Source: Blepharisma stoltei (taxonomy: Eukaryota; Ciliophora; Heterotrichea; Heterotrichida; Blepharismidae). Taken from it: a stretch of DNA of 64,000 nt. The position numbers and the translations under genes are program-made. Each line of letters begins with the position of its first letter. Position 1 is the stretch's first letter. The notes beneath the pieces are model-generated. The model was not told the origin of the DNA, made no database searches, and was given only the letters and a program-made list of their open reading frames with translations. Positions 16,424-28,714 of the stretch are shown here, one piece after another. The stretch is taken from contig CAJZBQ010000012.1 of NCBI GenBank assembly GCA_914767885.1, positions 536,501 through 600,500 of the forward strand, written 5' to 3'.

Positions 16424-17956
16424 ATGAGAAACAAAAGACTTTCAGTCACTACACGCGATCGCACACCCTTACAAAACACCACCCAAGACATTAAAAATCC
16501 GATTCTTGCTGAAAAAGAAAGCCTCTTATTCAGTTCAATTCGAAAATCATCTGTAAACTTACAGCCGAATGAAAATTTTTTACCTAAGCATCAAAGACAT
16601 AACTCGATGGAAATTTTGCCTCATCCAGTCTCTGCTTTTCCAGAGCCAATAGACCAGAGAAATAAAGGGCCTCATAAAAGATCAGGGAGTGAGCTAGGCT
16701 ACATAATAATTCCATCAAGATCTCCATTTCCATCATCTCCTACCAATTATAAGCTAGGTCCTGGATACTATAATATATCTTTAAGTACCCTTTCTGGGCC
16801 TTCATTTCAGTTTTCAACGTTATCAAGGTTTATAGAAAAAGATTCTTATTTATTCCTGCCAGCCCTTCATAAACAGATTGGCGAAGAAGGCAATAAAAAA
16901 GAAAAATTCAAAGAAATTGTAAGGGATAACAAAAATATGATGAAATATTTACCTGAAAACAGAATAAAGACTATTAGAGAGAGAGCCGGGGCGGAGTCTA
17001 CAAGAATTGTTGAAACGATACAGAAAAAGCATGAAATTTTACTTAATAAAAAATTAGAAAAAATTTTGAATTTCGAAAGCAAGCAAAGGAGATTTGAATT
17101 TAAATTAAAAAAATGTGAAGTCTCCAAGATTTTTCGAGCATGGATTACTATGGATGCTGCCTTCGGTTGAGCTACAGACATTCATGAAAAATTTCTTTAC
17201 CGAAAAGATCTACACGAAAGGTCTCAAGGCGTATTAAAAAAATTGATGATTCTTTGTATGTCAATAGGAAAGTTCAAAAGACTTGTGAAAAAAATAAGGA
17301 CAGCCAGAGCTATAAGGACTTTCAAAAGATTGCATACTCCTGCTATAAAATGGGCTGCAGGAATGAAAAAAAAGTACAGACAAGGGATATGTGAGCTAAC
17401 AGAAAGGGCGTTATCCAAAGACGTGATGTTCAATCTGATGGCTGCTTTTATAAGGACTGTTATTTTTATACAAAGAACAATGAGAGTTGTAGTAAAGCAA
17501 AGACAGCAAGGGCTTATCATAAAACAATTATTATGAAATAAAGTTGAATATAGAATGTATATAGAACATTGCGTGAAAAAGCATACTTTACCTAAAAGCG
17601 AGCTTGATAAAAGAATCAGTTTTAATGCAGTTCAAGGTCACTCTTCAATTCCTGAGCTTGTAAAAGATTTTGTTATAAAGACAAACATAAAATTAAGAAG
17701 AGATGCCTATATAGAACAATTGAAGACTTATAATAGCATGTGCAAAGGACTGAGGGACGAATACGAAAAAACTCGATATAAAAGAGAAGCTGACGCAGCC
17801 CTTAATAATACAAAAATCCAAGAATTAAAATTACCGCCTAAACCACAGCCAAATTATGTGTTTAGTGAGCAGGAATTTAGAAAAATGATTAATGAGACAG
17901 AACAGAAAAGAGGAGAGTGGGAAGAAATTATAAAAAAGCAAACTGAAAATAAATAA
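16424..17956 (+). CDS. Basic protein with one STPGR/SHIPPO-like motif, 510 aa
   Basis: ATG at 16424 to TAA at 17956, open with TGA as Trp at 17168-17170 and 17534-17536. The first 120 residues are Ser/Pro-rich and end in a sperm-tail PG-rich-like motif (YKLGPGYYNI). The remainder is helical and extremely basic (RLVKKIRTARAIRTFKR) with coiled-coil character at the C-terminus. STPGR repeats occur in microtubule-associated and ciliary inner proteins, so an axonemal or cortical microtubule role is plausible. A single motif is weak evidence. Confidence 0.7.
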
Positions 17957-18150
17957 ATTGGCATGATTGTAATAGTGCTATATATTATAATAATTCAACA
18001 TTTTAGCTTGCATAATTAAAAAATTATTAGAGAGCAAATTAGAGTGCTAGTTTATATATAATGCACAATACCACGAATTAAACCATAAAATTTACCCAGC
18101 CCTCTGCTATTTTACTAAATTATTTGCCCATAAAGAGATCTTTTTTCCCT

Positions 18151-18502
18151 TACTCCCCCCTCCGTGAGTGAACAAAACCATTAGAAAAATCGCTATTTTT
18201 TGCCCAAAAACCCACCCTCCGTGAGTGAACAAAAATTTTTTATTGAAAAAATTTTTGATATATAAATGATAATTAGTATAATGAAATCTAGAGCTAATTC
18301 TATTTAATTTTTAAACGAATTGCTTTTTAAAACATAAATTTTTATAAATTAAATTGATATTTGCTTTCCAATTTTTGCGAATTAGGATTTTTTAAAATTT
18401 GAAAAAAAAAATTTTTTATATAAATTTTTAAAAAAAAAAAAATTAACCCCCCCCTCCGTGAGTGAATAAAATTTTTTTGTTCACTCACGGAGGGGGGGGA
18501 GC
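18151..18502. mobile_element. MITE-1 copy, intergenic (352 bp)
   Basis: TA at 18151-18152 and 18503-18504. Left TACTCCCCCCTCCGTGAGTG, right CTCACGGAGGGGGGGGAG, with the full MITE-1 interior. It occupies most of the spacer between the STPGR-like gene and the convergent LRR gene, so it would not disrupt coding. Confidence 0.9.
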
Positions 18503-18552
18503 TATTTTTGCAATAACCTTATCCCATTATTTTAATTAATATGTTTTTAAAA

Positions 18553-21360
18553 TTATGATTTAAGCTCTAATTCACTATAGCGAGATGATGGAACTCTTGA
18601 TGAGCTTTGACAGCTTTCTTTTACAGACGCTCTAGTAGTAATTGTAGCTAGCCCTTTCTCATAAACTTCGCTCTGAATTTCTTTGAAAAGATCATAATTA
18701 TTACTTTCAAGCGTATCAAGCACCTCAGAGATATAAGTTCTGTAATTATTAGCAAGCGCAATTAATTGCATCACTTTGTCAGTTTTTTCTTTAATTTTCG
18801 GATCTTCAAGTTTAATTCCGCACGCTTCGCTGATTTCAGGTGCTGGATCATCATGGAGATCGAGTAAGTTGCATTCATCTAATAAATTCCTATAAATCTT
18901 TATTCTTTCTTCAGTAAAAGATCTAGGATTTTGTGATAATAAAGAGCTCAATGTTAATTGGCATGTCATTATTTCGTCCTTATAATGTTTTTCTTTATCT
19001 AAAAGATCTTGTTCAAGCTTCTTGTTTTCTTCGCGATCTAGGCATCTAATATACTCTGTCATTAATTCTTCTTCGCCATCACTCTCACATTTTTCTATAC
19101 AATCTCTTAATAAGTCTCTTTTTAGAGCTAAAAATTCTATTTCTGGGTCACTTGCTCCATTTTTCAAATAATTTTTGGCTTCATTTATAGCGTCGTCTTT
19201 TGCAAATTCTTGGGCTTCTTCTTTTTTATAAACTTCAAAAATTTTTTGTACTTTTTCTATAGCTTGTTTTATTTCATTTTTTCCACTTGTTGGCTGAATT
19301 GTATGAGAAAATTCTACATCATAAGGGTCAGCTGCTTTCAACAGTCCATCAACTTCGAATTTAATTTTTGATTCCAACGGAGTCGATAAAGATTTTGTAG
19401 GAGAAATAAGGCCAAGACTATAAGAAGTTTCACTCGTTACTAGAGATTTTAAATTGAGCATGGATATACATCGAGACTGGCTTTTAATCCCAAATGGCTT
19501 CTTTCTTGGTCTTCTGACATAGATTTGTGATCTGATATCCATTTCATTTGGATGAACATTTTTTTCAACATAATTTTTCATATAAGCTTTTCTATATATT
19601 GGATAATTTTTTGATATATTGTCTAAATCAGTTTTGCTTAAAATGAACACTTCACATCTTTCAATGCATACGACATCCCCATATACTTCTTCAGGTTCTA
19701 TTAAACTATCAGCAAAAAGACTAGCTCCAGGACCATAAACACGATCTAAATGCTGAAGTTTTCCTTTATAGACCACAATCATTTTTTCTATATAAACCTC
19801 TGAATGGTGTATTATTGAACCTTCTTCAAACACGCTAAACTGGCTTGCATTAATTAAAGTCTCTATAAAAGTACTTGCAATATCCTTAAAAATATAAACA
19901 TTTTTAAAATACCTTCTAATCTTAGCTAATTCATGAGAACTATCGGGCTCAAATTTAGTATTTTCATTTTTTCCTAACTTAATGTTATGCCTTAATGGCT
20001 CTTTTTTAATAGTTTCAGCATTTGTATCAGCATATCCATGCGCTGGTGATGTAAAATTTGTTGGAATTTCAGATGTTTTTATTTGTGGGTTGTCATTAAT
20101 GAGAATCATTGGCTTTGATTTTTGGCCTTTTGTGGTATTATTTTTTTTGCGCAAAGTGGATTCTGGGGTTCTATCAAGGCTTAGAAAAGGTGTTGAAAAG
20201 AATTCATTATCTTTGTCAAAAACACGCCTAAAAGTTCCTTGCGCTCCTGCTACTTTTACGTAGTCTAAAACTACTAGCTTAGGAAGGAGACTGGTGATTA
20301 ACGGCTTGTAGCCTTTTTCATTAGAAATTGGGTTCCCTCTCAATATCAAGAATGAGAGTTTTGTATTGAATGACAGCTCTCGAATGCTCATTAATGATGA
20401 TAATAGATTATTTTCCAAATTCAGCCTCCTGATATCTTTTAGCAACTCTAAATTTTCAATAACTCTTATCTGATTTGATGCCAAATTCAATTCCTGAAGG
20501 CTAAAATTCAAATTTAAATTCTCTACTTTTGCAATCCGGTTATTTGACAAATCTAAAACCCTCAACCTCGAACATTTATCAATGTTTTCTATTTTTGTTA
20601 GATAGTTTCCTCTTAGACTTAATTTCAAAATTGATATAGGAATTCCTGTAATTTTTTCAATTTTATTGTCTGCTAAATTCAGGATTTTTGGGCTTGTGTT
20701 TTCAAGATATCTTGGGACTTGGACTATATTCTTGCATGAAAAGTCTAGGAGATCAGCTCCCTTATAGTCAATGGGGCTAATGCTTCTGCTAATAAAATTT
20801 GGAAATTCTGGCTGCACAAAATTGCTGCTCAAATCTTTATCTAAACTCTGATTAAATAGAACATCTTGATCTAAAATGAGATCACATGAACTTTTAGCAC
20901 TTCTAATTTTTTGATTTTCTTTAAAATCTCTCTGTGTGCTCTCTAAATTCAGCAAATTCTCTCCAAGATAAATCACCCATGATCTATCCTGTATAATTTC
21001 TGCTTTAGACACTTCATACCACAAATCATCAGATAAATCTTTATTTAGTTGCCCATTGCCGAGCCTGATGATTTTTAAAGCTGAGCCATCACTTTCAATT
21101 AATTTCAGCAGAGCTGATATTGTTTCATTACCGATTGGGTTATTTGATAATATAAGTTCTTTAAAAAAACAATCCACTTTCAAGGCTTTTACGACTACAG
21201 ATAGATGCTGATCTGTTATATTGCAATTATCGAAATTCAAAATTCTGTTGTCTTCTTCATCATTTTGAGGCCAAATATCGTCATCAGGAGAAATCTCTTC
21301 CTGGGCGCAGATATGGGCGTAGTTTTCTTTTAAAATTTCTATAGCTGTAGACCTTTTCAT
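18553..21360 (-). CDS. LRR protein with a cyclic-nucleotide-binding-like domain, 935 aa
   Basis: A minus-strand frame from ATG at 21360, uninterrupted. The N-terminal 110 residues have RI-type LRR features (NFDNCNITDQHLS, ELILSNNPIGNETISALLKLI). From about 205 to 370 there are SDS22-like repeats (ILNLADNKIEKITGIP, LRVLDLSNNRIAKVENL, LRGNPISNEKGYK) with an LRR cap. From about 470 to 590 is a CNBD-like fold (FIETLINASQFSVFEEGSIIHHSE, then YGPGASLFADSLI). The canonical phosphate-binding FGE..R-A cassette is not clear, so it may not bind cAMP. A coiled-coil, acidic C-terminus follows. It ends next to a MITE-1 at 18502. The architecture suggests a ciliary or cytoskeletal adaptor. Confidence 0.85.
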   Translation of the reverse strand: MKRSTAIEILKENYAHICAQEEISPDDDIWPQNDEEDNRILNFDNCNITDQHLSVVVKALKVDCFFKELILSNNPIGNETISALLKLIESDGSALKIIRLGNGQLNKDLSDDLWYEVSKAEIIQDRSWVIYLGENLLNLESTQRDFKENQKIRSAKSSCDLILDQDVLFNQSLDKDLSSNFVQPEFPNFISRSISPIDYKGADLLDFSCKNIVQVPRYLENTSPKILNLADNKIEKITGIPISILKLSLRGNYLTKIENIDKCSRLRVLDLSNNRIAKVENLNLNFSLQELNLASNQIRVIENLELLKDIRRLNLENNLLSSLMSIRELSFNTKLSFLILRGNPISNEKGYKPLITSLLPKLVVLDYVKVAGAQGTFRRVFDKDNEFFSTPFLSLDRTPESTLRKKNNTTKGQKSKPMILINDNPQIKTSEIPTNFTSPAHGYADTNAETIKKEPLRHNIKLGKNENTKFEPDSSHELAKIRRYFKNVYIFKDIASTFIETLINASQFSVFEEGSIIHHSEVYIEKMIVVYKGKLQHLDRVYGPGASLFADSLIEPEEVYGDVVCIERCEVFILSKTDLDNISKNYPIYRKAYMKNYVEKNVHPNEMDIRSQIYVRRPRKKPFGIKSQSRCISMLNLKSLVTSETSYSLGLISPTKSLSTPLESKIKFEVDGLLKAADPYDVEFSHTIQPTSGKNEIKQAIEKVQKIFEVYKKEEAQEFAKDDAINEAKNYLKNGASDPEIEFLALKRDLLRDCIEKCESDGEEELMTEYIRCLDREENKKLEQDLLDKEKHYKDEIMTCQLTLSSLLSQNPRSFTEERIKIYRNLLDECNLLDLHDDPAPEISEACGIKLEDPKIKEKTDKVMQLIALANNYRTYISEVLDTLESNNYDLFKEIQSEVYEKGLATITTRASVKESCQSSSRVPSSRYSELELKS

Positions 21361-21373
21361 ATTATTATTAAAC

Positions 21374-24300
21374 TTATCCTACAACTCTAAAACTTATTGA
21401 CGAGGCTTCTCTTACCATGTTCCCAACCATGCTTTCAGCAGCTCCAAATATCGGGTTAAAGCTTTTTCTAGGCTTTAATAGGGCGTAGGTCCACTTTTTA
21501 TAGTTTAGAAAATTTGGTCAAAGCTTTTTAAATAGGGTGCCATTTGTTTGAAATTTAATGGTTTTTCGATCAAATGCCTCACTATTAAAAAGCTTTGGGA
21601 AGATAATATTTGGGAATGTCGCACTATCAAAAGTATACAATCATTTGATATGGAATCGCTTTAATAGTGGGATTTCTTCTTTATCAGGAATTTCCTTGAT
21701 AGTCAAGCATTTTCTTAAAAATGGATCATCACATACTGGATCTGGGTTTACTTTTTTATAAAAGTCTTCAATTTTATTCTGTAAAGAATAAAATTTTACT
21801 CGGGCTTGATCTTTAGCAATAATAGCTTGACATAATTCTTTCGATAGATTTGCTATTATAATATCTGTAGGCTTTCCTCTTAAACTGTCAGGAGTTGCAT
21901 GCTGTATTACATCATCGCCAGCGCCTAGTCTAATGACACTTTCTTCCCATATAATCCCTTTACGTTTTCCAGCAGTTTGCTCTTTTGCATATACAGATTC
22001 ATGTGACAGGAGTCTGGTAAGGTTTTGGTCGTTTAATTCTGAATGGTTTACTCTTCCTAATTCCCTCCTACCAATTCTTGATTGAACGCTCTAGTCGTTC
22101 AATAAAGGATGGGGATTTAAAAAAATTTTTGAGAAAAAATTATCAAATAAATAATATATATTATTTTTATTGTTTTGTGTATATATATATTAAAACTATT
22201 AAAATCAAATCGTGTTAATTTAAAAATTTTAGTTATCACTTTCGACTCTATAAAATATTTCTGTTCCTTCTTAATTATTTTTAATTTATAATAATAAGAT
22301 TATTAAGTTTTTGAGGCCTGGCAGATGGCTAAAGCAATTCGGATGATTAATTCCGTGCAGATTATTAAGAAAACACTCAAATTACTCTTAATTTTCCAAT
22401 GAAAAATATTAATTTTAATAAATTATAATAAATATATTAACCATTCTATTGATTTATTGTATATAAACATTTGCAATATATGAAAATCGTTAGATCAAGA
22501 ATGGAAGGAGTAAGTAATATTTCCACATTTCTTTGCGAGTGCTTAAGATTTCTTTGAGTAAATTGTTAATTCGTTGGGCTTCGACTTCTAGACGATAACT
22601 TTCTCTGGCTTGGTCTGAGGGATTTATAGAGTTGTTTATTGGAGGCTCGGATATTGTTACGTGCTTTGGGGGGTCTACCGGACTGTGAAGTGCGCGCTTA
22701 GGAGATAAATCTTTTTCAGTGTGGGAGGAGCTTAAATCAGAAGAAAGAGAAGTAATGGATGGAACTATTTTTTGAGTTTTTGGACTAGAAAGGATTGCTG
22801 CAGGGGGCTTTGATTTGCGCTTAGCTTCAGCTGCTTGATAAAGTTTATAATAAAGAGAGCTTTCTTTAAATCTTTTAGCTAATTTTGCTACTTTAGCCTT
22901 ATTTCCATTGAAAAGCTGTGTTATTACTTTGGCAATAAGAACTTTTCTGCATTTATAAGCTCTTCATAACTTTTGAATTTTCAGTGAAGCTTTTTTCATC
23001 CTTCTCATTCTTCTTCTCATAAGTCACCCTTTAATTCTGCTTTGGATTTTCGCTGCAGCTTTAATACTCATCAACTTTTTATTTGCAGCCTCAATTTCTC
23101 GTGCCTTAAAGTCAGGTGGATAATTCCACTGTGACATATTATTTACACTTTTTTCAGGGATTTTACTAGAAGTTTTATAATAAATAATTCCTCCTTTTTT
23201 AAGCTTCTCTGGTGCTGCTTTGAATTTTGGTGGTAAATATCCTAATTTGATCATATACATATTAAATTCAGGCGACCCCATCTTATATGAAGTAGTTTTC
23301 AAGTATTTTTTGGGCTTATTAATATAGCTAATCCCGTACATTTTTTTCAGCATCACCTTAGTCTTAAACACTTCACGTTGGAATTCTTCCTGCCTTTTTC
23401 TCAGCTCAATCCTTTTTTCTTCTGCCCTCAACATCAATTTTTTATGAAGCTCAGCCGTAGCTCTTTGATAGGCAATTTTTCCAGATAAATAAGAATATCT
23501 TGCTTTATTGAGATCTTTCATGTCCACATGAAGCTCAGATAGTATATGTGAAGCTAAAAAGCCTTTAGCTTTATCAAAAAATGCTTCGGATTCTTCTCAA
23601 TTATAAATCATTTCAAAACCTTTCATAGCATCTTCGAAATCTTTTATTTTTTCTATGTGGGTGCCGATTTTTTCTAATTTTGTGATATTTGTAGGTGAAA
23701 GGCCAGTTTTTTCTACTAGTTCTTGAATTCTTTTTTCTTCTAAGTCAATTTCGAAGGATTCATCTCTAATTGTAGTCTTTATATTGGAAATAGGGCCAAT
23801 TTTGTGGGAGGATGGACTGCTTAAATCTAGCCCTGAAGCGTAATAATCTTTGCTTTGATAGTCCAGGTCATTAATGTAAGGAGATCTTTTATCATATTTT
23901 CAATCTTTTTCAAGCTTAGTTTTTTTCTCCGGTAGTTTTTTTTCTAATTCTCTAAATAACCTTGTCTTGGTCATCGAATTGAAACTATGAGTTTTTCTCA
24001 ATAGGCTCCTAAAAGCTTGCTCATGCTCTTCAGTTCATTCGAATTTTTTTTCTTGCTTTTTGGCTATTAGTTTGTCAAGTGATTTCTTTGGGCTTGAAAT
24101 AATTCTAAAAACTTCTTCAGGCTCATTTTGAGCTGTATCATAAAGTCTACTTGTTAGCTCTTTTGTGGAGTCATTATTTGGTGGACCTTTTATCGGTTTT
24201 TTATACATAAGCTGCATGAGCTCTCCAAGCCCTTTTCCAGGTGTTTTAGATTTTTTGATTTTTGCTGATTTTTTCCATTTTCGAAGCTCCATTGAGTTTT

Positions 24301-24694
24301 CTAAAGAAAGTGTCCCTTTTCGGGTGCTTTTTCTGGTTCCTGGTTTTCGTTTTATTACTTTTGGTTTTGTAAAAACTCTTTCACTTGGCTGAGTGCTAAT
24401 ATCTTCAGGTAAGGATTTTTTGACTTCTGCTAAATAAGACTGCAAAGTTTTTTGGCTTAATTTTGGTGAACTCAGCGTAGGGAACCGAAGATCAGTCGCG
24501 CTTATACTTTGTGAAACTGTAGTCGAAAATGATGCTATTTTGTAATCGATGCTTTTTGGTGAAAATTTATCATCGTTATTTTCATTTTGCAGCGATTTTA
24601 TAGGCTTTGAAACACTTTTTTCCCTTTTTGCTGAATTCAAGCTTGCTTTAGGTGAATATGATTTTCTAAGCCGATTATTTTTTTGTTGATTCAT
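21374..24694 (-). CDS. IQ-motif protein of unknown function, 955 aa, interrupted by a decayed MITE-2
   Basis: ATG at 24694. Two IQ-like helices occur in the middle third (IKAAAKIQSRIKGW and KASLKIQKLWRAYKC), predicted to bind calmodulin. The N-terminal part is disordered and Ser/Lys-rich. After removing a 453-bp IES (22058-22510), the frame continues KYYLGRVNHSEL and runs to TAA at 21374-21376, for 2,868 coding nt. Without the removal the frame stops inside the MITE. Its stop lies 13 bp from the start of the LRR/CNBD gene, also on the minus strand. It starts divergently from the LRR gene at 24823. Confidence 0.85.
22058..22510. mobile_element. Decayed MITE-2 acting as IES (453 bp)
   Basis: Bounded by TA at 22058-22059 and 22511-22512. 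The ends are CCAATTCTTGATTGAACG and GTTAGATCAAGAATGG, mutated forms of the MITE-2 inverted repeat (ATCCTTGATCGAACG). A second, inner inverted copy is present (CTCTAGTCGTTCAATAAAGG). The core TGGCTAAAGCAATTCGGATG is a diverged version of the conserved MITE-2 core. This is the most eroded MITE-2 in the window. Confidence 0.8.
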
Positions 24695-24822
24695 TTATTG
24701 TAATTTAAAACCATTTAATGTTAAACTCAAAAGCCATCAGATTTCCACTTACAAATTAAAATTAAATCCAAGCTCTTCTCTGAGCAAAATTTTCATAAAT
24801 TCAATAAGAATTTTAATAGGGC

Positions 24823-25728
24823 ATGCAAGAAACTGACAAAGGTAAACGTAAAACTGTTATAGTTGGCGAAGTCGTTCGTGATGGAAAACCCCTTGATTTT
24901 TCATTCAAAAATATCAGAAACTTATCAGACATCATCACAATGGAACCAAGATCAGGTGAAAGACTTCCAATCCTTCATGAAGAGCCAATAGAGGAGAAGA
25001 AAGAAATTTCCCAACACTTGCTGCCATCTCCTAGGCATGAAGCTCCACGTGCAGGGGAAAATGAAGAAATGGAAGAAGAAATCCCGAAGCAGACTAAACA
25101 AGCTGAACCTTTTAAACCTCCACAGCCTCCAGCGATCCAAAAAATTCTTGCAGAGCATACAACTTCAAAAGCAGCAGCAAATTCACATCATGGCCATGCA
25201 GACGAGCATACAAGTGCAATTGTTAAAAAAAAGAAAGTAAAAAACATGACAACAAGCCTAGTGCTTTCATATAACATTATTCCAGATCTAACAGGATTAA
25301 TTGATATCATTACAAAAGTGATGAGAAATCCTTTGAGCTTGAAATGGATTGATCTGAGTTATAATCATTTGACAACAATTTCTAAGGAGCTATGTGAACT
25401 GCCGCAGCTGATGTCACTTTATTTGCATTCAAATTATATTTCAGATATGAAAGAATTGCTAAATTTGCAGGATACTAATATTAAATCATTGACTTTATAT
25501 GGAAATTCTATAGACCAGTTACCAGGCTATAGGCTTTATACGATAACTTTGCTACCGCAATTAAAGAGGCTTGATAGCGTTTTGGTTACGAAATTAGAAA
25601 TAGACAACTCTAAAGGGTTTTCTCACAAGATTAATAAAAGAAGACTCCCTAAGGTTGAAAATCCCCCAGTACCTGTAGTGCCAAAAGACCCTAACGCAGA
25701 AGAAGAGGAACAAAAAGAAAATGCATAG
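24823..25728 (+). CDS. LRR protein (LRRC51-like), 301 aa
   Basis: ATG at 24823 to TAG at 25726-25728. The N-terminus has DGKPLDFSFKNIRNLSDI; a disordered acidic/His-rich linker follows (about 60-135). Then come SDS22-type repeats (TSLVLSYNIIPDLTGL, LKWIDLSYNHLTTIS, LMSLYLHSNYISDMKEL, IKSLTLYGNSIDQLPGYR), and the C-terminal cap with LLPQLKRLDSV. The opening plus cap resembles LRRC51/LRTOMT, a ciliary-type LRR protein. The acidic, Lys-rich tail is low complexity. The subfamily call is tentative. Confidence 0.8.
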   Translation: MQETDKGKRKTVIVGEVVRDGKPLDFSFKNIRNLSDIITMEPRSGERLPILHEEPIEEKKEISQHLLPSPRHEAPRAGENEEMEEEIPKQTKQAEPFKPPQPPAIQKILAEHTTSKAAANSHHGHADEHTSAIVKKKKVKNMTTSLVLSYNIIPDLTGLIDIITKVMRNPLSLKWIDLSYNHLTTISKELCELPQLMSLYLHSNYISDMKELLNLQDTNIKSLTLYGNSIDQLPGYRLYTITLLPQLKRLDSVLVTKLEIDNSKGFSHKINKRRLPKVENPPVPVVPKDPNAEEEEQKENA

Positions 25729-26083
25729 ATATTAAGCTAAAAATAAAAAATAATTACAGTCATCTAATTTTTTTATTTTTTTTGCAATTAGAAATCTTTT
25801 GACTAATTATTGCTATCACCTAAAAAAATTTATAATTGATTTTTATGCTAAGAATTAGACAATAGAAGGTTTTAGCCTTTCAATATGTAGCATTTTTTCA
25901 TTGAGATGATTTTAATTATAAAAAATTATTAATGGAATTTTTATATTTTATAAGTTTCGTATAATAATCCAATTATTTAGTTTCAATAAATATTTATAAT
26001 AATCTGTTCGCTCTGAAAATCTATTGCGATACTAATTGCTATTAATATAGTTCATAGGTTTCTCCTGCATTTAAAAGTGTAAT
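25729..26083. other. Intergenic region, no gene seen
   Basis: AT-rich 355-bp spacer between two plus-strand genes. No MITE end, hairpin or TSD was noticed. Confidence 0.5.
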
Positions 26084-28177
26084 ATGGTGAAAATGCAGCT
26101 TGTAAGCACAAATGAAACAAGAAGATGATCAGCTTTATCAACTCGAGGCAAACTACCAGAGAATGCAAAAAAACTCTTCTGGAATTCTGAAAATACTGAA
26201 TCCATCTCTTTATCAAAATATAGCTTTTTTCCGACCAAAGGCCTCATAAGAAAGACGGAGAAAGTGGATAAATATGTTTTAAATCCTACAGGCCTTGTAA
26301 AAGTGACATGGGATACTATAATTTCTGCACAAGCAATATATTTAAGTTTTATGATCCCATTTTCTATATGTTTTATGCAAGAAACTGACAAACGCTTAAT
26401 CCCTTTGTTCGAAGTTTGCTTTGTAATCGATTTTCTTTTGAATTTTAATACAGCTTGTTTTATACATGGAACATTAGTTAAAGATAGGAGACGGATATTT
26501 TCCCATTATTTATCTTCATATTTTCTATGAGATCTATTATCAATTATTCCTTATGAACTTTTTTTAAGCGGCATGGATATAGATTCTGATAATGATCATC
26601 ATTTTGATTATTGATATTGACCTCAGCTATTTTGACTAATACGTCTTACAAGGCTCGGAAAGCTCAGGAGGCTTATTTACAATATTGAAGATATTTACCC
26701 TAGTCCCATGGTTTATATGATTACACGCATTTTTGTATTTTTATTGATAGCAGGTTTATCGTTTCACTGAGCGGCTTGCTTAATACATTCTACCTGGTAT
26801 TTTTCGCTAAGCACTAACGGTGACATGTGGAAAAATTATACTAAAAATATATTTGATCAATATATGAAAAGCTTCGAGCTAGCTACAATTACAATGCTTA
26901 CTGTAGGCTATGGAAATATAACTCCGCAGACCATTCCTGAAAAAATGATTATTATTGTCATTCAGGGTTGCGCTTCGCTTATTATTGGATATTTATTTGG
27001 TGGAGTTATTAGTACAATTAAATACACAGCAAAAGATAAAATTTACTTTTCAGCTATAAGACAAAAAATGAGCTTCTTTATGAAAAAGCACAAGCTACCG
27101 AGAGATCTAAGATATAAAATTGATACTTATCTAGATCACCTTTATGATTACCAAAAACAAAATGTACTGGATGAGCAAGATATTCTAGGTTCTTTATCTC
27201 AGCCATTGCAAAGAGAAATCTATATTCGAACGAGAGGTAATCTCTTAACAAGAATTCCACCTTTTCGAGACTATTCTTACAAGTTTCTTAAATACTTAGG
27301 CCAAAAGCTTGAAGTGGACTTATTTTCCCCTTCTGATTTGGTATTTAAGTATGGGCAAATTGACAGAAACATCTACCTTGTGAGACGTGGAGTAGTTGAA
27401 ATATTCCATCAAAAAACAGGCACAATTTATACTGAAATTCACAAAGAAAAATATTTCGGAGAAATCGGATTTTTCCTTGGGAGAAAAAGATGTGCCTCTG
27501 CTAGATGCTCACTGTTTACTGAGCTTTTCAGTCTTAATTGAGAGGTATTTAACAAATTGTTGACAAAGCTTCCAAAAGAAGCAGAGATAACAAATATTAT
27601 TGTAAATAACTGTAAAGGAAAAGATTTAAGTTACCTTGGCGTCAGATGCTATTTCTGTGGACTCATGGGTCATGTAGTAGAAAATTGTGAAAAAATAGTG
27701 TATAAAGTTAACCATGACGAAATTATTAAGCACGCTAATTTTTCAAGAAAATCTAATAGAAAATGAATATCAAAAGAAGATGTCGATCAAAGTCCAAGAA
27801 AGCAAGAAGTATTAAGAAGGCATGGTCTACAAAATATCCAAGGAAAAGAAATAAATCCAATTATGTTTTATCAAGATAGAAATAATCTAATTACAAAAGT
27901 GAAGGGCTATGATATACGTAGAGTTCATAAAGAAAAAACAAGAGAGGTTATGATGACTGTAATTAATGATGATCAAGATGATATATTAGATAAAAATTAC
28001 CATGTATTTCCTACGCATTTAAAATTCGGGGAAATTTACGCAACGTATAAAAGAAAAACCGAAGAAAATGATTTTAAAGGAAATGAATTTCAGCATTATA
28101 CTTTAGATCCAAGGGGAAATACAAAGAAAAGGGTTTCATATGGCAATGAAACTACTTATTCTAGTCAAGAAATGTAG
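26084..28177 (+). CDS. Cyclic-nucleotide-gated-type K+ channel with C-terminal CCHC zinc knuckle, copy 1 (697 aa)
   Basis: ATG at 26084, with several TGA codons as Trp (for example 26128-26130 and 26528-26530). A six-TM voltage-gated-type core has an S4-like stretch RLTRLGKLRRLIY, pore helix and selectivity filter LTVGYGN (TVGYG at 273-277). It is followed by a C-linker and a CNBD with FGEIGFFLGRKRCASAR, which matches the phosphate-binding cassette (FGE...R-x-A). Just after the CNBD is CYFCGLMGHVVENC, a CX2CX4HX4C knuckle with C522, C525, H530 and C535. The tail is basic and disordered. GYG implies K+ selectivity. Gating by cyclic nucleotides is by family only. Confidence 0.9.
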
Positions 28178-28714
28178 CATAGGCCATATAAAATCTCAAA
28201 ATGGCATTTTATTATAAAATTAGGATATTAAACACAAATTTCGATATTTTTAGGCCTACAAAAATGATTATTAATTTTAATTTTAATAGCAATGTATTAG
28301 TAAATTAAATAATGTCTATGTACTCAAATTAAATAATAATATTTAATTAACTCCAATAGATATTGCATATTTATATTCAATAGAACTACCTTTAAATATA
28401 ATTAAATTAAGCTGATCTGCGAGAGAAATATAGATTAATAAGACTATATATCAAAAAAATAAAGATGACAGAACCATAAATTTATATTAAATTGTCAGCT
28501 CCTTTAATATTCATTGCTCTTCCAATCAAATTACTCTTTTTTTTTATTTTAAATAATTTTATACAATTTTGAAACTCTTTTCTTGAAAAAATATCACAAT
28601 GGCTCATAAAACAAAAAATTTAAAAAAATTTTATCGCATAAATACATTTATAGTCAGCTCATTATAAAAATCATTGAAGCTCTTTTCTAAGGAATTCTAC
28701 TTAAATAGATTAAT
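28178..28714. other. Intergenic region between the two channel genes, no gene seen
   Basis: 537 bp of very AT-rich sequence with no MITE terminus or long repeat. Tandem duplication of the channel did not visibly duplicate this spacer. Confidence 0.5.
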